Assembly: GCA_964523395.1 (NCBI GenBank)
Contig: CAZFXS010000006.1
Coordinates: 169,661 to 233,660 of the forward strand
DNA from: JANYJZ01 sp964523395
Lineage (GTDB): Bacteria; Bacteroidota; Ignavibacteria; UBA10030; SZUA-254
Length of the DNA: 64,000 nt
Direction: 5' to 3'
Shown here: positions 8,353 through 17,014 of the stretch, piece after piece
Position numbering within the stretch: position 1 is the stretch's first letter
Layout: each line of letters opens with the position of its first letter
Translations under genes and position numbers: made by a program
The notes under the pieces: model-generated
What the model was told of the DNA's origin: nothing
Databases searched by the model: none
Seen by the model: the letters and a program-made list of their open reading frames with translations, nothing else

Positions 8353-9375
8353 ATGGAAACTGCACTTACCACGGCGACATTTCCCGGGCTTATTGATCTC
8401 GCATCCGAGCGGCTCGGCGGCAAAACTCTTGTCGCGAGCGATGAATTTTTCGCGGAAAAAGAAAATCTTCTGAAACCGGGGCGCGGCATTTTTATTCCCG
8501 ACAAGTATACAGACCGCGGTAAATGGATGGACGGATGGGAATCGCGGCGCAAGCGGACGCCGGGAAATGACTGGTGCATTATTCAGCTTGGAATACCCGG
8601 AGTAATCCGCGGCGTGGATATCGATACAAATCATTTCCTTGGCAACAATCCTGCCTATGCTTCTATAGACGCATGCATTATTGACGAAGCCGGTTCTGTT
8701 CAATCCTTAACCGGTAAAAAGACTTTGTGGACAGAAATTCTGCCAAAGTCTCCGTTAAAACCCGGCTCGCAAAACCTGTTTGCAATTGCAAGTCAGGAAC
8801 GATGGACGCATCTCCGTCTGAATATTTTTCCTGACGGCGGCGTTGCAAGATTGAGAGTATACGGCGATGTCGTTCCGGATTTTTCATCCCTAAAGAAGAA
8901 TAGTGTCATTGACCTTGCCGCGGTTGAACACGGCGGAATCGTTGTCGCGGCGAGCGACATGTTTTTTGGTTCAAAAGAAAACATCATTATGCCTGGGCGC
9001 GCCGCAAACATGGGCGACGGATGGGAAACCAAACGCCGGCGCGGGCCCGGGCACGACTGGGCCATCGTTAAATTGGGTGCCGCAGGAACAATTACGAAGA
9101 TTGAAGTTGATACGAATCATTTCAAAGGAAACTATCCTGATCGCTGTGCAATTGATATCTGCAATGAACCGGACCGAATTGTCGACGCTCTGACCTGTTA
9201 CGACATTCGCTGGAAGGTACTTCTTCCGCAAACAAAACTTCAGGCACATAAACAGCATTTTTTTACATCTCAGCTGAAAAAGCATACCGCAGCAACCCAT
9301 GTCCGGTTGAATATTTATCCTGACGGCGGTGTGAGCAGATTGAGAGTGTGGGGGAAAGTGAGCAATGGGAGGTAA
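8353..9375 (+). CDS. alc: Allantoicase (allantoate amidinohydrolase)
   Basis: Splits allantoate into ureidoglycolate and urea. The 340 residues form the two tandem jelly-roll allantoicase domains: each has a FPGLIDLAS- or VIDLAAVE-like opening, a DGWE--R/K-R--G-DW segment, and a DTNHF-GN motif (near 95-102 and 255-262), then PDGGV-RLRV-G. An AAAGGAACTGA ribosome-binding region lies 10 nt downstream of the ankyrin stop and just before the ATG. The urea released has no urease in this window. Length and dual-domain layout match known allantoicases. Confidence 0.95.
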   Translation: METALTTATFPGLIDLASERLGGKTLVASDEFFAEKENLLKPGRGIFIPDKYTDRGKWMDGWESRRKRTPGNDWCIIQLGIPGVIRGVDIDTNHFLGNNPAYASIDACIIDEAGSVQSLTGKKTLWTEILPKSPLKPGSQNLFAIASQERWTHLRLNIFPDGGVARLRVYGDVVPDFSSLKKNSVIDLAAVEHGGIVVAASDMFFGSKENIIMPGRAANMGDGWETKRRRGPGHDWAIVKLGAAGTITKIEVDTNHFKGNYPDRCAIDICNEPDRIVDALTCYDIRWKVLLPQTKLQAHKQHFFTSQLKKHTAATHVRLNIYPDGGVSRLRVWGKVSNGR

Positions 9376-9388
9376 GGAGTTGTGGAGT

Positions 9389-9483
9389 TGTTTCAGGTTT
9401 AAGTTTCACGCAGATAGTTGATAATCGTTTTACTTGACAGCTGAATCCTAAAACTTGAAACGGTCTCTCAAAATCTCAAACCG
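9389..9483. repeat. Degenerate TTGAAACT/GTTTCAGGTTT repeat stretch
   Basis: The spacer between allantoicase and OHCU decarboxylase is mostly low-complexity text such as TTTCAGGTTTAAGTTTCA and AAACTTGAAACGGTCTC followed by CAAAATCTCAAA. It resembles the repeat material at 14571-14605 and 45373-45408 in style. Confidence 0.4.
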
Positions 9484-9486
9484 CTT

Positions 9487-9999
9487 ATGACTCTTGACAA
9501 GCTCAATTCTCTCTCGCACCGCGACGCAGTCACGCTTTTCCGCCAGTGTTGCGGCAGTCTCGGCTGGGCGGAAGAGATGCAAAAGCAAAGACCATTCAGT
9601 AGTCTGGATCAATTGTATTCTGTTGCGGATAAGGTATGGAAAACGTTATCCGTTGAAGACTGGAAGGAAGCATTCACACATCATCCGAAGATTGGTGATA
9701 TAGAGGGATTGAGAAAAAAATTCGCATCTACCGCTCACCTTGCCGAGGGGGAACAATCGGGTATTGCGGGCACATCCGAAAAAGTATTAAAAGCCCTTTC
9801 CGAAGGAAACCAGTTGTATGAAGCGAAATTTGGTTATATATTCATTGTCTGCGCGACCGGCAAAAGCGCGGAAGAGATGCTCTCATTATTGAACGCGCGA
9901 TTGAATAATATTCCATCGGAAGAGATTACTATCGCTGCCGGCGAGCAGGCGAAGATTACGAGGATACGGCTGGAAAAAATTCTTAGCCAACACTATTAG
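9487..9999 (+). CDS. uraD: 2-oxo-4-hydroxy-4-carboxy-5-ureidoimidazoline (OHCU) decarboxylase
   Basis: Decarboxylates OHCU stereospecifically to (S)-allantoin, the third step of urate breakdown. The 170-residue all-helical protein shows the family signatures HHPKIG (65-70; histidine and following residues in the active site), GEQSG (88-92) and FGYIFIVCATGKSAEEML (115-132). It sits in the ureide operon before the inserted TcmP pair; HIU hydrolase and urate hydroxylase, which act just before it, are at the operon end. Confidence 0.94.
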   Translation: MTLDKLNSLSHRDAVTLFRQCCGSLGWAEEMQKQRPFSSLDQLYSVADKVWKTLSVEDWKEAFTHHPKIGDIEGLRKKFASTAHLAEGEQSGIAGTSEKVLKALSEGNQLYEAKFGYIFIVCATGKSAEEMLSLLNARLNNIPSEEITIAAGEQAKITRIRLEKILSQHY

Positions 10000-10022
10000 G
10001 CTTCAGGAAACCGGGAGACAAT

Positions 10023-11141
10023 ATGGCATCAAAAGATATCCATGAGGAGCCTTTCGATGAGGGTACAAAAGCCAAGCTATTTATTTTTGGTGACTATGTT
10101 AAGTCTTGGCTGCCTGTTTTTCTATCCCGAAAAATTCCCGTTTGGAAAAAAATTAACATCTTTGACTTTTTTGCGGGCCCAGGCGCAGATATTAGTGGAG
10201 TCAATGGTACACCACTTATCATCATCAACGAATTATCGTCCTACGTAGATCAAATCAAATCAAAAACATTAACTGTAAATCTTTATTTTAATGAGATTGA
10301 TCATAATAAATATACGCTCCTAACGCAAAGAATTGAAACGTATATTAACACCCAGAACCCTCCTTTCAAAATTACTATTTCTAAATTAGACTTTAAAGAT
10401 GCTTTTGAGTTGCACGAAAATGCAATGAATGAAAAAGATTCAGCGAATCTTATCCTGCTTGATCAAAATGGAATTAAACACATAACCCCTGAAATATTTC
10501 GAAAAATTGTAACCATTAGAACTACCGACTTTCTCTTCTTTATTTCTTCCTCTACTATTAGAAGATTTTCAGAGTTACCAACCATTCAACAATATATTAA
10601 CGTAGAAAAAGGGGAAGTAGCGGCAACAGAGTATTTCAAAACGCACAAACTTGTACTCGATTATTATCGAGGTCTTTTACCTGGAGATCGGCCATATTAT
10701 CTTGCCCCATTTTCTATCAAAAAAGGTGCAAATATTTATGGCTTGGTTTTCGGCAGTGGTCATATCCTAGGTATAGAAAAATTTCTTGATGTATGTTGGA
10801 AAGCTGATCCAGTAAGAGGTGAAGCTAATTTTGACATAGATCGAGATAACATTACTCCTGGTCAGTTAGAATTATTTACAGGTACAGTTCGGCAACCTAA
10901 AAAAGTAGAAATCTTTGAAAGCGAACTTCGAAATGGGATACTTGAAAAAAGACTTGTAACTGATAAAGATGTTTACTTATTTTCAATAACAAATAGTTTT
11001 TTACCAAAACATGCACGAAAAGTTTTAAATTCTTTGGTAGAAGAAGGTAAACTAAAGAAAAACAATCTAAAGATTAGTAATCAAGTAATGAAGGAAGAAA
11101 CGACAGAAACAATGTTAGAATTAATTGAAAATGGCAACTAA
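10023..11141 (+). CDS. tcmP: Three-Cys-motif partner protein TcmP (methyltransferase-like fold)
   Basis: A 372-residue protein matching the TcmP family, named for pairing with three-Cys (Gp37/Gp68-type) proteins. Visible are a class I methyltransferase-like motif FDFFAGPG (47-54), an acidic NEID at the end of the next strand (90-93), KLDF (121-124) and LILLDQNG (143-150), then a C-terminal region (about 290-360) that looks like a winged helix. This suggests a SAM- or nucleotide-binding fold, but no activity is established. The gene overlaps the three-Cys gene by 11 nt. By eye its DNA is much richer in A+T than the purine genes on both sides, which suggests horizontal insertion of the pair into the operon. 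Confidence 0.85.
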   Translation: MASKDIHEEPFDEGTKAKLFIFGDYVKSWLPVFLSRKIPVWKKINIFDFFAGPGADISGVNGTPLIIINELSSYVDQIKSKTLTVNLYFNEIDHNKYTLLTQRIETYINTQNPPFKITISKLDFKDAFELHENAMNEKDSANLILLDQNGIKHITPEIFRKIVTIRTTDFLFFISSSTIRRFSELPTIQQYINVEKGEVAATEYFKTHKLVLDYYRGLLPGDRPYYLAPFSIKKGANIYGLVFGSGHILGIEKFLDVCWKADPVRGEANFDIDRDNITPGQLELFTGTVRQPKKVEIFESELRNGILEKRLVTDKDVYLFSITNSFLPKHARKVLNSLVEEGKLKKNNLKISNQVMKEETTETMLELIENGN

Positions 11142-11880
11142 ATCTCAAATCGAATGGACCGAAATGACCTGGAATCCGGTAACCGGATGCTCAAAAGTCA
11201 GCGCCGGATGCAAGCATTGCTACGCGGAAACCATGGCGAAACGGCTTAAGGCAATGGGTGTCCACCGGTATACAAACGGCTTCAGGGTAACTCTGCAACC
11301 GGATTTGCTTGATGCCCCATTGCGATGGAAAAGTCCAAAAGTTATTTTTGTCAACTCGATGAGCGATCTTTTTCACGAAGATATACCTGATGAGTATATC
11401 AAAAAAGTATTTAACACAATGGCAAGATGTCCCCAGCATACCTTTCAGATTCTTACCAAACGCAGTGAACGTCTTCGAGAGATTGCCGCCGTCTTACCGT
11501 GGCGGCCCAACATCTGGATCGGCGTGAGCGTTGAAGATAACAGAGTTATTCAGCGAATCAATGATCTTCAGACTGTCCCTGCATTTGTCCGATTTTTATC
11601 TTGTGAACCTCTTATCGGCCCCCTCGACGACCTGCCGCTCAACGGCATTCACTGGGTCATTGTGGGAGGTGAATCAGGAGCGGGTGCCCGTCCGATGAAA
11701 ACGGAATGGGTAAAATCTATTTTCCGCCAATGCCGCACTCACAAAGTCCCGTTTTTCTTCAAACAATGGGGTGGCGTACGTAAAGATTTGACGGGCCGTG
11801 CATTGTATGGACGTACTTACGATGAAATGCCTCCTTTGCACATCAGACAGCATAAAGAACGTGAACTTGAGTTCGCGTAA
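11131..11880 (+). CDS. Three-Cys-motif protein, phage Gp37/Gp68 (DUF5131) family
   Basis: A 249-residue protein with the NPVTGCSKVSAGCKHCYAE signature: C20, C27 and C30 form a CX6CX2C cluster likely to hold a 4Fe-4S centre, as in radical-SAM-like enzymes. Downstream are IFVNSMSDLFHE, QILTKRSERL, WIGVSVED, RFLSCEPL and WVIVGGESGAGARPM, all typical of the phage Gp37/Gp68 family. I take ATG 11131 as the start; a TTG at 11125 is also in frame. Its start lies inside tcmP, as expected for an obligate pair. The substrate is unknown; a radical-based modification of nucleic acid or protein is a guess. Base composition is closer to that of the host genes than in tcmP. Confidence 0.88.
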   Translation: MATKSQIEWTEMTWNPVTGCSKVSAGCKHCYAETMAKRLKAMGVHRYTNGFRVTLQPDLLDAPLRWKSPKVIFVNSMSDLFHEDIPDEYIKKVFNTMARCPQHTFQILTKRSERLREIAAVLPWRPNIWIGVSVEDNRVIQRINDLQTVPAFVRFLSCEPLIGPLDDLPLNGIHWVIVGGESGAGARPMKTEWVKSIFRQCRTHKVPFFFKQWGGVRKDLTGRALYGRTYDEMPPLHIRQHKERELEFA

Positions 11881-11916
11881 CATAATGAATCATTATCACC
11901 AACATCACATTACTGC

Positions 11917-13269
11917 ATGAAATCCGTTTTAGACCAAGATCTCTTTCAAAGAATCAGCAAAGATTTAACGACAGCAAACTCAGAAATCAGTAAACTTTTT
12001 CCCGGCGACTCCCCTGCCCGCCAGCCGGTGCATACAGTCTACGGCGGCGCGCAGATTTTCAAGGCTGACACCGCCCTAAAACTCGGGGAAGCCGCACTTG
12101 CCACACTGAAAGAGTACGCGCCCAATCCTTCTGTGCTGACAAAAGCGCTCGGCATCAAGGGTTCACCTGCACTTCAGAAAACACTGTACTCCCGCATCAC
12201 GGAGAAACTGAAACGCGAAGCGGTTGAGGATTTCCGCATTGATTTTGAAGACGGTTACGGAAACCGGCCTGATGATGAGGAAGACGGCCATGCAGTATTC
12301 ACCGCAAATGAAGTCGCACGCGGAATGAAAGAGCATACACTTCCTCCTTTTATCGGTATCCGTATCAAACCGTTCACCGAGGAACTGAAAACCAGGAGCG
12401 CGCGTACACTGGATATTTTCCTTTCAACACTCCTGAATGCCACAGATAACAGACTTCCGGAAAACTTTGTTGTCACGTTTCCGAAGATTACTTCTCCCGA
12501 CCAGATAACAGCGTTTGTTGAAATTCTTGAACATCTTGAGCAACGGCATAATCTCCCCCGCGGCGCGTTGAAACTTGAGCTTATGGTTGAAACGCCGCAG
12601 TCTATTATCAATCCACGCGGAGAATCGGCTCTCCCGTCATTTATCAGCGCGACAAAAGGACGATGTGTTGCAGCCCATTTCGGTGTTTATGATTACACCG
12701 CTTCGCTCAATATTACCGCCGCGCATCAAAGTATGGATCATCCTGCTTGCGACTTCGCACGGCACATGATGAAAGTCTCGCTTGCAGGAACCGGTGTGTG
12801 GATTTCGGACGGCGCGACGAATCTCATGCCCGTCGGCCCTCACCGGGCAGCCAAAGGTAAACGGCTTAGTGCGAAACAGGCAAAAGAAAACCGTGAAGTC
12901 GTTCACCGCGCCTGGAAGCTGGCGTTCAGTCATACCACGCATTCGCTTGTGAACGGGTATTATCAGGGGTGGGATTTGCATCCTGCGCAATTGCCCGTCC
13001 GGTACGCGGCTGTGTATGCATTTTTCCTGCAAGGACTTGAAAGCGCATCCGTCCGGCTCAAAGCATTTATGGATAAAGCCGCGCAGGCAACATTGGTTGG
13101 CGACGTCTTTGACGATGCCGCCACGGGACAGGGTTTGCTGAACTACTTTTTACGCGGCATCAACTGCGGCGCTATTACGGAAGATGAAGCTACTGCTACG
13201 GGACTTACGTTAAACGAAATCCGGAGCCGGTCGTTTGTGAAAATTCTTGCCGGACGGAGAAACCGGTAA
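11917..13269 (+). CDS. HpcH/HpaI (CitE-like) aldolase-superfamily lyase, DUF6986 type
   Basis: A 450-residue TIM-barrel protein related to citrate lyase beta/malyl-CoA lyase, probably of the family often labelled DUF6986. Metal-site features: FRIDFEDGYG (106-115), LELMVETPQS (220-229; E225 a likely Mg ligand) and HFGVYDYTASL (254-264; D259 likely second ligand). It is embedded in the ureide operon, where a glyoxylate-using enzyme is expected: condensing glyoxylate with acetyl-CoA to malate, or releasing glyoxylate from a ureide. That role is inference from context and fold. It is longer than CitE (about 290) because of N- and C-terminal extensions. No clear Shine-Dalgarno precedes the ATG. 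Confidence 0.75.
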   Translation: MKSVLDQDLFQRISKDLTTANSEISKLFPGDSPARQPVHTVYGGAQIFKADTALKLGEAALATLKEYAPNPSVLTKALGIKGSPALQKTLYSRITEKLKREAVEDFRIDFEDGYGNRPDDEEDGHAVFTANEVARGMKEHTLPPFIGIRIKPFTEELKTRSARTLDIFLSTLLNATDNRLPENFVVTFPKITSPDQITAFVEILEHLEQRHNLPRGALKLELMVETPQSIINPRGESALPSFISATKGRCVAAHFGVYDYTASLNITAAHQSMDHPACDFARHMMKVSLAGTGVWISDGATNLMPVGPHRAAKGKRLSAKQAKENREVVHRAWKLAFSHTTHSLVNGYYQGWDLHPAQLPVRYAAVYAFFLQGLESASVRLKAFMDKAAQATLVGDVFDDAATGQGLLNYFLRGINCGAITEDEATATGLTLNEIRSRSFVKILAGRRNR

Positions 13270-13311
13270 TTTCTCCTTCACTTAAATTATTTAACACGGA
13301 GTCTGAACAAC

Positions 13312-13659
13312 ATGAAAAGTTTGATTACAACGCATGTTCTTGATACTTCTAAAGGCCGGCCTGCACACGGCATACCTGTCATTCTTGAACATCAAATTGA
13401 TCACGGAAAATGGAACGAACTTGGCCGTGGCATCACCGATGGAGACGGACGCATTACCAACCTCCTGCCGGATCATGGAAAACTGACAAAAGGCGTGTAT
13501 CGGCTGACATTTGAAACCTCTTCGTATTATCAGTCAATCGGCGTCTATAGTTTTTATCCGTACATCCATGTTATTTTTGAATTGCAGGATGGCGTAACGC
13601 ATCATCACGTACCGTTGTTGCTGAGCCCGTTTGGATATTCGACGTATAGAGGAAGCTGA
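13312..13659 (+). CDS. hiuH: 5-hydroxyisourate hydrolase (transthyretin-like)
   Basis: Opens 5-hydroxyisourate to OHCU. The 115-residue protein is the standard length and shows THVLDTSKGRPA (7-18), the TDGDGR turn (42-47), a histidine-rich HHHVPLLLSP strand and the diagnostic C-terminal YRGS (112-115), which separates HIU hydrolase from true transthyretin. It has no signal peptide, so it is cytoplasmic. It lies between the CitE-like lyase and puuD in the same operon, with a GGAG ribosome-binding site about 11 nt before the ATG. Confidence 0.96.
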   Translation: MKSLITTHVLDTSKGRPAHGIPVILEHQIDHGKWNELGRGITDGDGRITNLLPDHGKLTKGVYRLTFETSSYYQSIGVYSFYPYIHVIFELQDGVTHHHVPLLLSPFGYSTYRGS

Positions 13660-13670
13660 AGGGAATTTCA

Positions 13671-13742
13671 AATTGCGGAATGTGAATTGCGAATATAAGA
13701 TATAGGTCCAACTTTTTTACTTTTGAATTTTGACTTTTTCAT
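13671..13742. repeat. Degenerate repeat stretch between hiuH and puuD
   Basis: Two text-like segments: AATTGCGGAATGTGAATTGCG followed by a T-rich run. The 18-mer TTTTTACTTTTGAATTTT recurs exactly at 62883-62900, 49 kb away, which marks a dispersed family. Confidence 0.65.
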
Positions 13743-13757
13743 TTCTCATACTGACTT

Positions 13758-14567
13758 ATGGAAGAATTCTACTCTAACATTTCTGAATGGCTCAACATCG
13801 CTGCCCGGTGGATTCACGTGTTTGCCGGCATCATGTGGGTGGGCGCGACGTACTTTTTTACGTGGCTTGACGGGCGGTTTCACGAAATGCCGGAAGGCGG
13901 GTCAGGCGACAATCATGTCTGGATGGTGCACAGCGGCGGATTTTATGTTGTCGATAAACTGAAGAAACCGAAAATGATGCCGGGCAAACTCCACTGGTTC
14001 AAGTGGGAAGCGATGATCACCTGGATCAGCGGGATGATTCTTCTTATTCTCGTTTATTATGTCGGCGGATTAATGGTGGATGAGAACATGGAAGAAACCG
14101 TGCCGATGATTGTCGGCATCTCAACATTATTTTTCGCGTGGCCATTGTATGACATGCTCTGGAAGTCCAAACTCGGTGAAAACGAAAAGATAGGAACAAT
14201 TATTTCGTACCTATTGCTTGTGGGAGTCATTTATTTGCTTTCACACACTATGGATGGCCGGGCGGCATATCTTCACGTCGGCGCGATGCTTGGCACGCTG
14301 ATGATGCTCAATGTCTGGATGAGAATTCTTCCGGCACAGCGAAAAATGGTCGCGGCGCTAACAGAAGGCAAAGAGCCCGACCTGAAACTTGGTGAGCAAG
14401 CCAAGAAACGTTCAAAGCAAAACACATTCATGGCTGTTCCCGTTGTGTTTATTATGATCAGCAATCATTATCCCGTTACTTCGTACGGTGATGAATGGAA
14501 CTGGATTATTCTTTCGGTTTTGATTCTTGTGGGATGGGGCGCGGCGAAGGTGATAAGGAAAGCCTGA
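13758..14567 (+). CDS. puuD: Membrane urate hydroxylase, PuuD type without cytochrome c domain
   Basis: Oxidises urate to 5-hydroxyisourate, feeding HIU hydrolase encoded just upstream. The 269 residues match the N-terminal urate-oxidase domain of PuuD: RWIHVFAGIMWVGATYFFTWLDG at the start, a charged loop with HSGGFYVVDKLKKP, and several further transmembrane helices (about 75-100, 110-130, 145-165, 170-190, 235-265). Reference PuuD proteins are about 400 residues and carry a C-terminal cytochrome c domain; here the reading frame ends after the membrane part with no CXXCH. Electrons must therefore pass to a separate carrier. Last gene of the operon; no Shine-Dalgarno is obvious. Confidence 0.88.
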   Translation: MEEFYSNISEWLNIAARWIHVFAGIMWVGATYFFTWLDGRFHEMPEGGSGDNHVWMVHSGGFYVVDKLKKPKMMPGKLHWFKWEAMITWISGMILLILVYYVGGLMVDENMEETVPMIVGISTLFFAWPLYDMLWKSKLGENEKIGTIISYLLLVGVIYLLSHTMDGRAAYLHVGAMLGTLMMLNVWMRILPAQRKMVAALTEGKEPDLKLGEQAKKRSKQNTFMAVPVVFIMISNHYPVTSYGDEWNWIILSVLILVGWGAAKVIRKA

Positions 14568-14570
14568 AGG

Positions 14571-14605
14571 GATTTTCGATTTTCAATTTCCAATTTTCGA
14601 TTTGG
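14571..14605. repeat. TTTTCGATTTTCAATTT degenerate repeat
   Basis: Four near copies of an 8-9-nt unit (GATTTTC-A/GATTT) directly after the puuD stop, in the convergent spacer before xdhB. No hairpin terminator is visible in this spacer. Confidence 0.6.
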
Positions 14606-14678
14606 AAGGGTGTATCAGCATTCAGAGAGTTTATGTGAAACCCGGACCTTGAAACACCAAACTAGCTACTACCTGGCT

Positions 14679-16988
14679 TTACTTCCTCACCTTTAATTTC
14701 TCCACTGACAACAGTATCACCTCATTCGTCGCCGGCAACGAGAACTCCGGCTCAATTTCGTGATTACGCACAGCGGAAATCGCGTCTTTGATTGCCAGCC
14801 AGCCGGAAAGCGCCAGCATCAGCGGCGGTTCGGCAACCGCTTTGCTTTTACGGATGGTATTAGGATTGGGAACTCCCTGCAGTAACTGCGTTCTGAAATC
14901 TTTCGGAATATCCTGAACTGATGGAATCTTGTACGTATCGGGAGAATGGGTCATCAGGTTTCCTTTATCGTCCCACTTTATTTCCTCCGTTGTACACCAG
15001 CCGAGTCCTTGTATGTACCCACCCTCAACCTGCCCGATATCAATATGCGGATTAAGCGAATCACCAACGTCGTGTAAAATATCAGCACGAAGGAATGTAT
15101 GATGTCCCGTGAGAATATCGACCTCAACTTCCGTCACCGCCATGCCGAACGCGAAATAATGGAACGGCTTGCCGAACCCTTTGTCTTTATCCCATCCAAT
15201 ATTTGGTGTCCGGTAAAATCCTGTCGAGCTTAAACTGACCTGCCTCAGTTGCATCAGCGGCATCGCTTCCGCGAACCCGATGGAACGTTCGGGATGTTTG
15301 GTATCTTTGATACGGTCGTTTTCGAAAATAATACACTCGGATTTCGTCGGCTCAGGCTGATACTTTTCCGTAAAGATTGTAGCTACGGCTTCCGCAATTC
15401 TGGATTTTAGAATATCCACTGCGTTTTTAACAGCCATGCCGTTCAGATCGGCGCCAGCCGATGCCGCGGTTGCGGATGTATTCGGTACTTTTGACGTATC
15501 GGTAGCATTGACTTTAATGCGGTCGATGCTCACACCAAACTCCAGCGCCGCAACTTGCTGCATTTTTGTATGAAGCCCCTGCCCCATTTCCGTGCCGCCG
15601 TGGTTGACAAGAATCGTTCCGTCCTTATAGATATTGACAAGCGCTCCAGCCTGATTGAGAAAAGATGTGGTAAACGAAATCCCGAACTTCACCGGTGTTA
15701 TTGCCATCCCCCGCTTTACAAATTCATTCTTGCTGTTGAATTCATTAATCCGCTGTCTCCGCTGTTTGTATTCCGATGAGACCATCAACTGGTCATAGAT
15801 CTTATGCAGGCGGTTATTTTCGACTTCTTCACCGTAATGGGTGACATTTCGGGAGTCGATGCCGTAAAAATTCTTTTTGCGGATATCTGCCGGATCTTTT
15901 TTAAGATAACGGGCAACACGGTCAACAATTTGTTCAATGACAGCCATTCCCTGCGGTCCGCCAAATCCACGGAATGCGGTGTTGGAAGGAAGATTTGTTT
16001 TATACGCTGTGCCGGTTACCGAAACGTTCGGAATAAAATAGGCATTATCTACATGCAGCATCGCGCGCTGAAGAATGGCAAAGGAGAGATCCGTGGCACA
16101 GCCGCCGTCGGCGTTAAGTTCGACATTGAGCGCCTGCAATGTGCCGTCACTGTTGAATCCAACCTCATAGTGTGAAAGAAACCGGTGACGTTTGCCGGTA
16201 ATTTTCATATCATCGTCGCGGAACAACCGGATTTTTACAGGTCGCCGTGTCGCATGCGCCAGGAGTGCCGACCAGCACGCGGTATGATTGCCCTGTGTTT
16301 CCTTTCCGCCGAACGCGCCGCCCATTCGCCGGACTTCCACTACCACATCGTGTTTGCCAATACCGAGCACTTCGGCAATCAGCGCCTGGGTCTCGGAAGG
16401 ATGCTGTGTGGAACTGTAGACGTACATTTCATTTCCCTCACCGGGAATGCAGAGACATACCTGAGATTCAAGATACCAATGTTCCTGGGCTCCGGTGACA
16501 ACATCACCTTTCAGCACATGAGCAGAATTTTTTAATCCCTCATCGATATTACCGCGGACAATTTTTGCCGGAGGGCCAAGAATGCTTTTTTGCCGGATTG
16601 CCTTTTCGAGCGTGAGAACGGCATCAAGGACTTCGTACTCAACTGTTATCTTCTTTTCCGCCGCAATGCATTGTTCTTCCGTTTCCGCGGCAATCAGAAA
16701 CATTGCCTGACCCACACAGATTACTTCTTTTTCGGCAAGACACGGTTCATCTTTTATCACCGGACCCATCTGGTTATGGCCGGGAATATCTTTGTAACTC
16801 AGAACTGCATGGACACCAGGAACTTCGCGCGCAGTTGCCGTATCAAACGATTTGATGACAGCGTGGGCATGAGGACTATACACAACTCTTCCGACAAGAA
16901 GCTGTTTATTGACAAGTATGTCGTCAACATAGACCGCTTCCCCTGTGACATGCTTTGCCGCTGATTCGTGTGGAAGAGCGTTATTCAT
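14679..16988 (-). CDS. xdhB: Xanthine dehydrogenase molybdopterin-binding subunit XdhB
   Basis: Catalytic subunit that hydroxylates hypoxanthine and xanthine to urate. The 769 residues match two-subunit bacterial XdhB. Motifs: ESAAKHVTGEAVYVDD at the N-terminus, RRMGGAFGGKETQG for cofactor contact, TAFRGFGGPQG, and near the end AVAEPPLML with the catalytic base E720 (xanthine dehydrogenases have GEPPLF here). It lies 26 nt downstream of the PD40 gene, which separates it from xdhA; all are in one leftward unit. Cofactor insertion would depend on XdhC at 4499-5605. Confidence 0.95.
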   Translation of the reverse strand: MNNALPHESAAKHVTGEAVYVDDILVNKQLLVGRVVYSPHAHAVIKSFDTATAREVPGVHAVLSYKDIPGHNQMGPVIKDEPCLAEKEVICVGQAMFLIAAETEEQCIAAEKKITVEYEVLDAVLTLEKAIRQKSILGPPAKIVRGNIDEGLKNSAHVLKGDVVTGAQEHWYLESQVCLCIPGEGNEMYVYSSTQHPSETQALIAEVLGIGKHDVVVEVRRMGGAFGGKETQGNHTACWSALLAHATRRPVKIRLFRDDDMKITGKRHRFLSHYEVGFNSDGTLQALNVELNADGGCATDLSFAILQRAMLHVDNAYFIPNVSVTGTAYKTNLPSNTAFRGFGGPQGMAVIEQIVDRVARYLKKDPADIRKKNFYGIDSRNVTHYGEEVENNRLHKIYDQLMVSSEYKQRRQRINEFNSKNEFVKRGMAITPVKFGISFTTSFLNQAGALVNIYKDGTILVNHGGTEMGQGLHTKMQQVAALEFGVSIDRIKVNATDTSKVPNTSATAASAGADLNGMAVKNAVDILKSRIAEAVATIFTEKYQPEPTKSECIIFENDRIKDTKHPERSIGFAEAMPLMQLRQVSLSSTGFYRTPNIGWDKDKGFGKPFHYFAFGMAVTEVEVDILTGHHTFLRADILHDVGDSLNPHIDIGQVEGGYIQGLGWCTTEEIKWDDKGNLMTHSPDTYKIPSVQDIPKDFRTQLLQGVPNPNTIRKSKAVAEPPLMLALSGWLAIKDAISAVRNHEIEPEFSLPATNEVILLSVEKLKVRK

Positions 16989-17014
16989 TTGATATTCTGT
17001 AGAAAATCATCAAG

